Shown: one piece after another, positions 61,185 through 64,000 of the stretch
Position numbering within the stretch: the first letter of the stretch is position 1
Layout: every line of letters begins with the position of its first letter
Assembly (NCBI GenBank): GCA_964454025.1
Contig: CAYVRP010000004.1
Coordinates: 71,615-135,614 of the forward strand
DNA from: JAFGBI01 sp964454025
Lineage (GTDB): Bacteria; Myxococcota_A; Polyangia; Polyangiales; Polyangiaceae
Length of the DNA: 64,000 nucleotides
Direction of reading: 5' to 3'
Position numbers and translations under genes: made by a program
Notes under the pieces: generated by a model
What the model saw: the letters and a program-made list of their open reading frames with translations, nothing else
Database searches by the model: none
What the model was told of the DNA's origin: nothing

Positions 61185-61805
61185 ATGGAAACTCTGAATG
61201 ACACAACCATGCAACGATCGGCGGAGAGGCTGGCGGACCTGGCCACGGCGGCGCTGGCGGAAGCGGAGACCATCCGCGATGCCGTCGGGGGCGCGCGCGA
61301 CGCCGAGGCGGAGCTCCTCGAGGCGGTCGGCTACATCGCGGCCCGGCTCGGCGCGGTGGCCGAGCTATGGACGCCGGTGCGCGTCCGCCACTACACGACC
61401 GCGGGCAGGGACGGCTCGCGTCCCGTAGAAGACAACGAGTATGCCCCTCTGCGCGGCATCGTCGTCCGCGACGAGAGATCGTCGGGGCATGACGGCACGG
61501 GCGATCGCGGCTGGTATGGGGGCCGGCGGTGGGTGCTGTGGTCCGATGGCACCCTGGCGCGCCTCGAGCGCGAGGGGAGCTGGTCGCGCTGGCAGGGCGA
61601 GGGGAGCGAGTGGACGGACACGATCGTCCCCCTCACGGCACGCCAGGCCGTCGAAGCGATCGACGCCGACAAGGTGATCGCGCGGCTGACGGAGCGGCTC
61701 GAGCGGTACCTCGCCCATCCGACAGAGCCGATCGTCACCGACGCCGAGCGGGCCCGGGACCGCTTCCGCGCCGCGCTCGCGGTACTGAAGGAGGCGGCGC
61801 GATGA
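61185..61805 (+). CDS. Element-encoded protein of unknown function
   Basis: A 206-residue soluble protein. Helical ends (LADLATAALAEAETIRDAVG; VIARLTERLERYLAHP) flank a central mixed region (VRVRHYTTAGRDG, RRWVLWSDGTLARLEREGSW). No family is recognised. It is the first of four genes joined by ATGA overlaps (to 62327), so it is part of one translational unit. Low similarity to known proteins is typical of accessory genes of such elements. Confidence 0.65.
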   Translation: METLNDTTMQRSAERLADLATAALAEAETIRDAVGGARDAEAELLEAVGYIAARLGAVAELWTPVRVRHYTTAGRDGSRPVEDNEYAPLRGIVVRDERSSGHDGTGDRGWYGGRRWVLWSDGTLARLEREGSWSRWQGEGSEWTDTIVPLTARQAVEAIDADKVIARLTERLERYLAHPTEPIVTDAERARDRFRAALAVLKEAAR

Positions 61806-62041
61806 CCCGCGAGCGCATCCTGACCCCCGCCGAGCTCGCGGCGACGCTCGGGCTGCCCGTGGCGGCCATCGATCGACTCGTCGCGGAGGGGCTGCCCGTG
61901 CTCACGCTCGACGGGGCGCGGCGGTTCTTGTGGAGCGCCGTGCTCGGCTGGCTGCGCGCTCGCCTCACTTCGCGCGGCCTGCCCCTGCGCCGCTCTGCCA
62001 TCCCGGCCGCCCTCGCGCCGCGGAAGGAGGTGGCCGCATGA
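61802..62041 (+). CDS. Excisionase-like helix-turn-helix protein
   Basis: A 79-residue protein with a MerR/excisionase-type winged helix-turn-helix: LTPAELAATLGLPVAAIDRL followed by the wing (VLTLDGARRFLWSAVLGWLR). Such small proteins bind element ends and direct excision or control gene expression. The ATG overlaps the preceding stop. A similar domain is found at 63459-63743. A direct role in excision cannot be read from sequence. Confidence 0.75.
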   Translation: MTRERILTPAELAATLGLPVAAIDRLVAEGLPVLTLDGARRFLWSAVLGWLRARLTSRGLPLRRSAIPAALAPRKEVAA

Positions 62042-62133
62042 CCGTGGGCAGCATCGCAGCCATCCTCGCCCTCGTGTCGTGCGTCGGCACCCTGCTCACG
62101 CTGCGCCTCATCCGCCGCGGAGGTGCGGCATGA
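62038..62133 (+). CDS. 31-residue single-pass membrane peptide
   Basis: A very short gene between two others with ATGA overlaps on both sides. The product has a hydrophobic helix (SIAAILALVSCVGTLLTLRL) and a short basic tail (IRRGGAA), fitting an inserted peptide with its C-terminus inside. Possible roles include a phage-type small membrane protein or toxin-like peptide; none is proven. Coupling on both sides supports that it is translated. Confidence 0.55.
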   Translation: MTVGSIAAILALVSCVGTLLTLRLIRRGGAA

Positions 62134-62327
62134 GCCCGCACCGATGCGTCGGCGGCGAGTGGTCCGACGCGCCGTCATGGTGGGCCTACGACGGCCGCGG
62201 AATCGAGCTCTGCCGAGTCTGTGATCGGTGCGAGGCCGAGCACCTGGCCCACTACCGGCCGGAGATACTGCGCCCCTACGCCGACGACGAAGTGGCCGAG
62301 CCCGTGGACGAGGAGGGCGAGCCATGA
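62130..62327 (+). CDS. Small Cys-containing protein
   Basis: A 65-residue acidic protein with CRVCDRCEAEHL, a CxxCxxC arrangement plus His that may hold zinc, preceded by aromatic residues (SWWAYDGRGIELC) and followed by an acidic tail. Small zinc-knuckle proteins are frequent in phages and integrative elements. Its ATG overlaps the preceding stop codon. Function unknown. Confidence 0.6.
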   Translation: MSPHRCVGGEWSDAPSWWAYDGRGIELCRVCDRCEAEHLAHYRPEILRPYADDEVAEPVDEEGEP

Positions 62328-62412
62328 CCCCCGCCGCGCAGTAGCGGCACCCCTCGCCGTCCGCAGGGACCGCCGGATCGCGACCGGAGCGAGGGGCTAG
62401 ACTCACGTAGCA

Positions 62413-62442
62413 GCGCCCCGTCGGCTGGCACCGACGGGGCGC
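62413..62442 (+). promoter_or_regulatory. Perfect 12-bp hairpin in front of the ribosome site of the 62457 gene
   Basis: GCGCCCCGTCGG (62413-62424) and CCGACGGGGCGC (62431-62442) pair without mismatch around a 6-base loop. AGGAAGGG (62443-62450) follows at once and the ATG is at 62457. It has no T-run, so rather than a plain terminator it may be an operator, an mRNA-stability element or a translational control hairpin. Confidence 0.6.
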
Positions 62443-62456
62443 AGGAAGGGCCGAGT

Positions 62457-63194
62457 ATGGCGCCCCGACGGAAGCGTAGCAGACCCGGCCAGGCTGAGGC
62501 GGAGGTAGCACCCCCGCGCCCGAGGTACGAGCCGGCGATGGGGTGGACGACCGCGCCGGCCTGGACGCGCGACCCGAACGACCCGCGGAACCAGGCCGCT
62601 CGCGAGCTCGAAGCCTCCGCCCAGCGATGGGAGAGCCTGGCCGCGGCGCGGGATGGTGACGGACACGAGCGTCGAGCCGCCCGCGTTGCTCGTGCCCTCG
62701 TCGCGTCCCTGCTCACCGGCGATGCTGACGCGCTCGCTCGACTGGACCACGCGGCGACCTGGGGATTCCGCGCCCGACCAGGGGGCGAAATGGCACGCCT
62801 GGCCTGGCCCGGCGCTTCGGGCGGGCTCGTGACTGTGGCCGATCCGTACCCCCCGAAGGGGTCGGGGCGGACGCCGGCACTATTGGGCTACATCGTCCAC
62901 ACGATCGACCACTACCTGACGATGTACGGCCAGCGGAGCCCCGACGCGGCGCAGACGTGCGGCGAGTATCTGTGTGCGGTGTCCGCTCACGCCGGCCCGT
63001 GTCGGGCGCTGCATGAGGCGATCCGTCGGCATGGGGGCAACCCCGATCCCACGGTGGACTCCGCCGTGGCCACCATAGGGCGCTATCTCACGTTCACTAT
63101 GAGGCCGACGGCGCCGGGAGTTCTTCGGGCGTACCTACGATGCTGCGGCGTCACGGCCAAGGCCGCGACAGACATTCTGGCCGTGGTGGAGTGA
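62457..63194 (+). CDS. Element-encoded protein of unknown function
   Basis: A 245-residue soluble protein with a basic, proline-rich N-terminus (1-50) and a helical body (EASAQRWESLAAARDGDGHE, VIHT-like YIVHTIDHYLTMYGQRSPDA). Four cysteines occur near the C-terminal half, including a CC pair. No family is recognised. A very good ribosome site (AGGAAGGG) and a hairpin stand just upstream, so it begins a new unit after the coupled gene set. Confidence 0.65.
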   Translation: MAPRRKRSRPGQAEAEVAPPRPRYEPAMGWTTAPAWTRDPNDPRNQAARELEASAQRWESLAAARDGDGHERRAARVARALVASLLTGDADALARLDHAATWGFRARPGGEMARLAWPGASGGLVTVADPYPPKGSGRTPALLGYIVHTIDHYLTMYGQRSPDAAQTCGEYLCAVSAHAGPCRALHEAIRRHGGNPDPTVDSAVATIGRYLTFTMRPTAPGVLRAYLRCCGVTAKAATDILAVVE

Positions 63195-63264
63195 CGCGCT
63201 CCGAACGGAGCGCCCCCCATTCGGAAGTCCGTGCGCCGCCCCCCGGGGTGGCCACGCTGGGCAC

Positions 63265-63462
63265 ATGGCACGTCGCGATCCACCCATCCCCGCCTGGCGC
63301 GCCCGCGAGCTGTCCGTCGCGGCGCTGGTCGCGCCTGCGACCATCACTCGCTATCTCCGCGGACAGCGGCTCTACCCGACGACCCGCGAGCGGGTAGAGC
63401 GCGTCCTCCGCGAGCAGGCCCCCGAGCTGCTCCGGCGGGACCCCGACGGGGAGCGATCATGA
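63265..63462 (+). CDS. Small helix-turn-helix DNA-binding protein
   Basis: A 65-residue protein whose centre reads SVAALVAPATITRYLRGQRL followed by a third helix (TTRERVERVLREQ), a pattern of Cro/C1- or LacI-like DNA-binding domains with the recognition helix at TITRYLRG. It is probably a repressor or accessory regulator of the element. Its stop overlaps the start of the next gene (ATGA). Confidence 0.65.
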   Translation: MARRDPPIPAWRARELSVAALVAPATITRYLRGQRLYPTTRERVERVLREQAPELLRRDPDGERS

Positions 63463-63743
63463 CCCGCGACGACGATCCGCTGCTCGTGATGCTGCGCGCG
63501 TCCGACCTGGGCGCGGTGGTCGCGGCGGCGGTCACCGCCGCGCTCGCCGCGCGGCGCCCGGCGCCGCCCACGCCGCCGACGCCGCTGCTTTCGCGGCGCG
63601 AGCTCGCCGCGGCGCTCGGTGTGTCGCCAGCCTCACTCGATCGGCTCACACGGCAGGGGATGCCGCGCCTCATGGTGGGCGCGACGCCGCGGTACGACCT
63701 GGCCGCCGTGCGCGAGTGGCTCGCGAGCAGGGGGGCACCGTGA
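63459..63743 (+). CDS. Second excisionase-like helix-turn-helix protein
   Basis: A 94-residue protein with a helical N-terminus (LGAVVAAAVTAALAARR), a proline-rich linker and a C-terminal helix-turn-helix with wing (LSRRELAAALGVSPASLDRL, then RYDLAAVREWLASRG). The domain resembles that of the protein at 61802-62041. Starts overlapping the previous stop and is itself overlapped (GTGA) by the next gene. Confidence 0.72.
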   Translation: MTRDDDPLLVMLRASDLGAVVAAAVTAALAARRPAPPTPPTPLLSRRELAAALGVSPASLDRLTRQGMPRLMVGATPRYDLAAVREWLASRGAP

Positions 63744-64000
63744 TCGACGCGCTCGCGGAGATCATCGCTGAGCTGCGCGCCGCGCCCCCGGCGGACCGCC
63801 CCGACGTGATCGCACGGCACGGGGCCGCGCTCCGCGAGCTCCATGCGCGGCAGGGTGACGACGTGATCGGACGGGTCGCCGCGTGGGGGGATGGGCCGCG
63901 GCTCGCGGTGCTACGGATTCTGGCCACGCCCACGCCGCCCGCGGACGACGACGCCCCCGACCCCACCGACGCCGACACGCCCTCCGCGCCCGAGCCCCCG
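63740..64000 (+). CDS. Element-encoded protein, 5' part only
   Basis: A GTG at 63740 overlaps the stop of the preceding gene. The frame is open to the right edge, giving 87 residues: a helical start (LAEIIAELRAAPPADRPDVI, then IGRVAAWGDGPRLAVLRILA) and an Asp/Pro-rich stretch at the end of the window. Function unknown. Confidence 0.6.
   Translation, partial: MIDALAEIIAELRAAPPADRPDVIARHGAALRELHARQGDDVIGRVAAWGDGPRLAVLRILATPTPPADDDAPDPTDADTPSAPEPP

Larger units (their letters stand above)
60855..64000. mobile_element. Left part of an integrated element (prophage or ICE-like), continuing past the edge
   Basis: The region begins at the tRNA-Val fragment and holds only small coupled genes, including two excisionase-like proteins, a further DNA-binding protein, a 31-residue membrane peptide and several unknowns. 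No housekeeping gene occurs. With the tRNA 3' half on the left and the break on its right side, the element must lie to the right, and its own copy of the 3' half should restore a full tRNA-Val at the far end. No integrase is visible in the window. Element type cannot be decided. Confidence 0.6.

Noticed and set aside
62324..62344. A six-codon ATG frame overlapping the stop of the preceding gene.
   Set aside because: Too short to support as a gene; no sequence evidence beyond the overlap.
1..64000. CRISPR arrays, rRNA genes and insertion-sequence transposases.
   Set aside because: No regularly spaced repeats, rRNA segments or transposase motifs were seen anywhere in the window.

Overview
The window is a 64 kb piece of a very GC-rich genome with dense, often overlapping genes and almost no intergenic space. 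It most resembles a member of the Myxococcota (former myxobacterial Deltaproteobacteria). The reasons are a cluster resembling the myxobacterial Glt (adventurous gliding) envelope complex, a short polysaccharide-export protein beside an outer-membrane barrel, many small lipoproteins of unknown function, a PilZ protein, and very high GC at third codon positions. The genus cannot be fixed from the sequence.

Layout. 1-5.3 kb: the 5' part of an exported protein running off the left edge, aminopeptidase P, two small conserved genes, an RluB-type pseudouridine synthase and two paralogous lipoproteins with D-x-D-x-D-G repeats. 5.5-10.6 kb: a ribbon-helix-helix regulator behind a near-consensus promoter, lepA, and a coupled pair of M16 peptidase subunits, one active and one inactive. 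10.7-17.3 kb, minus strand: an outer-membrane protein, a phosphohexomutase, rlmN-mazG and ygfZ with a PDZ lipoprotein. 17.5-24.6 kb: a class II amidotransferase-like protein lacking its nucleophile, lipoproteins, a zinc-ribbon membrane protein, a MoxR ATPase, a leucine-rich-repeat lipoprotein, rluD and a small conserved gene with its own promoter. 24.7-30.7 kb: a GT39-like membrane glycosyltransferase coupled to maf, a secreted protein, and a polysaccharide-export trio. 30.9-41.9 kb: the Glt-like operon (GltG, GltF-position protein, GltE, GltD, GltC and an upstream secreted protein), in which five genes are joined by 4-base overlaps. 42.4-44.7 kb: an ECF sigma factor with its membrane anti-sigma factor, then a PilZ protein. 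44.7-53.7 kb: a PMT-type glycosyltransferase, era-der, an MepA-LysM endopeptidase, a proline-rich membrane protein and an RRM-RGG RNA-binding protein. 54.1-60.6 kb: a large unknown protein, a cysteine-rich candidate gene, a three-gene MoxR-VWA operon, a HAD phosphatase and a membrane-anchored J-domain protein.

60.85 kb to the right edge looks different. A 44-bp 3' half of a tRNA-Val(UAC) gene, broken exactly at the anticodon loop, marks the left junction of an integrated element. To its right lie only very small, translationally coupled genes, including two excisionase-like helix-turn-helix proteins, another small DNA-binding protein and a 31-residue membrane peptide. The orientation predicts that the intact tRNA-Val lies at the far end of the element, outside this window.

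Points of most interest are this attachment site, a perfect 21-bp inverted repeat inside the anti-sigma coding sequence, the serine-to-alanine change in the second GTPase domain of Der, the missing nucleophile of the amidotransferase-like protein, the cysteine-rich gene beside the MoxR-VWA operon, and a recurring -10-like hexamer exactly 6 nt before several start codons that suggests leaderless transcripts. All functions are assigned by reading motifs. No database search was run.
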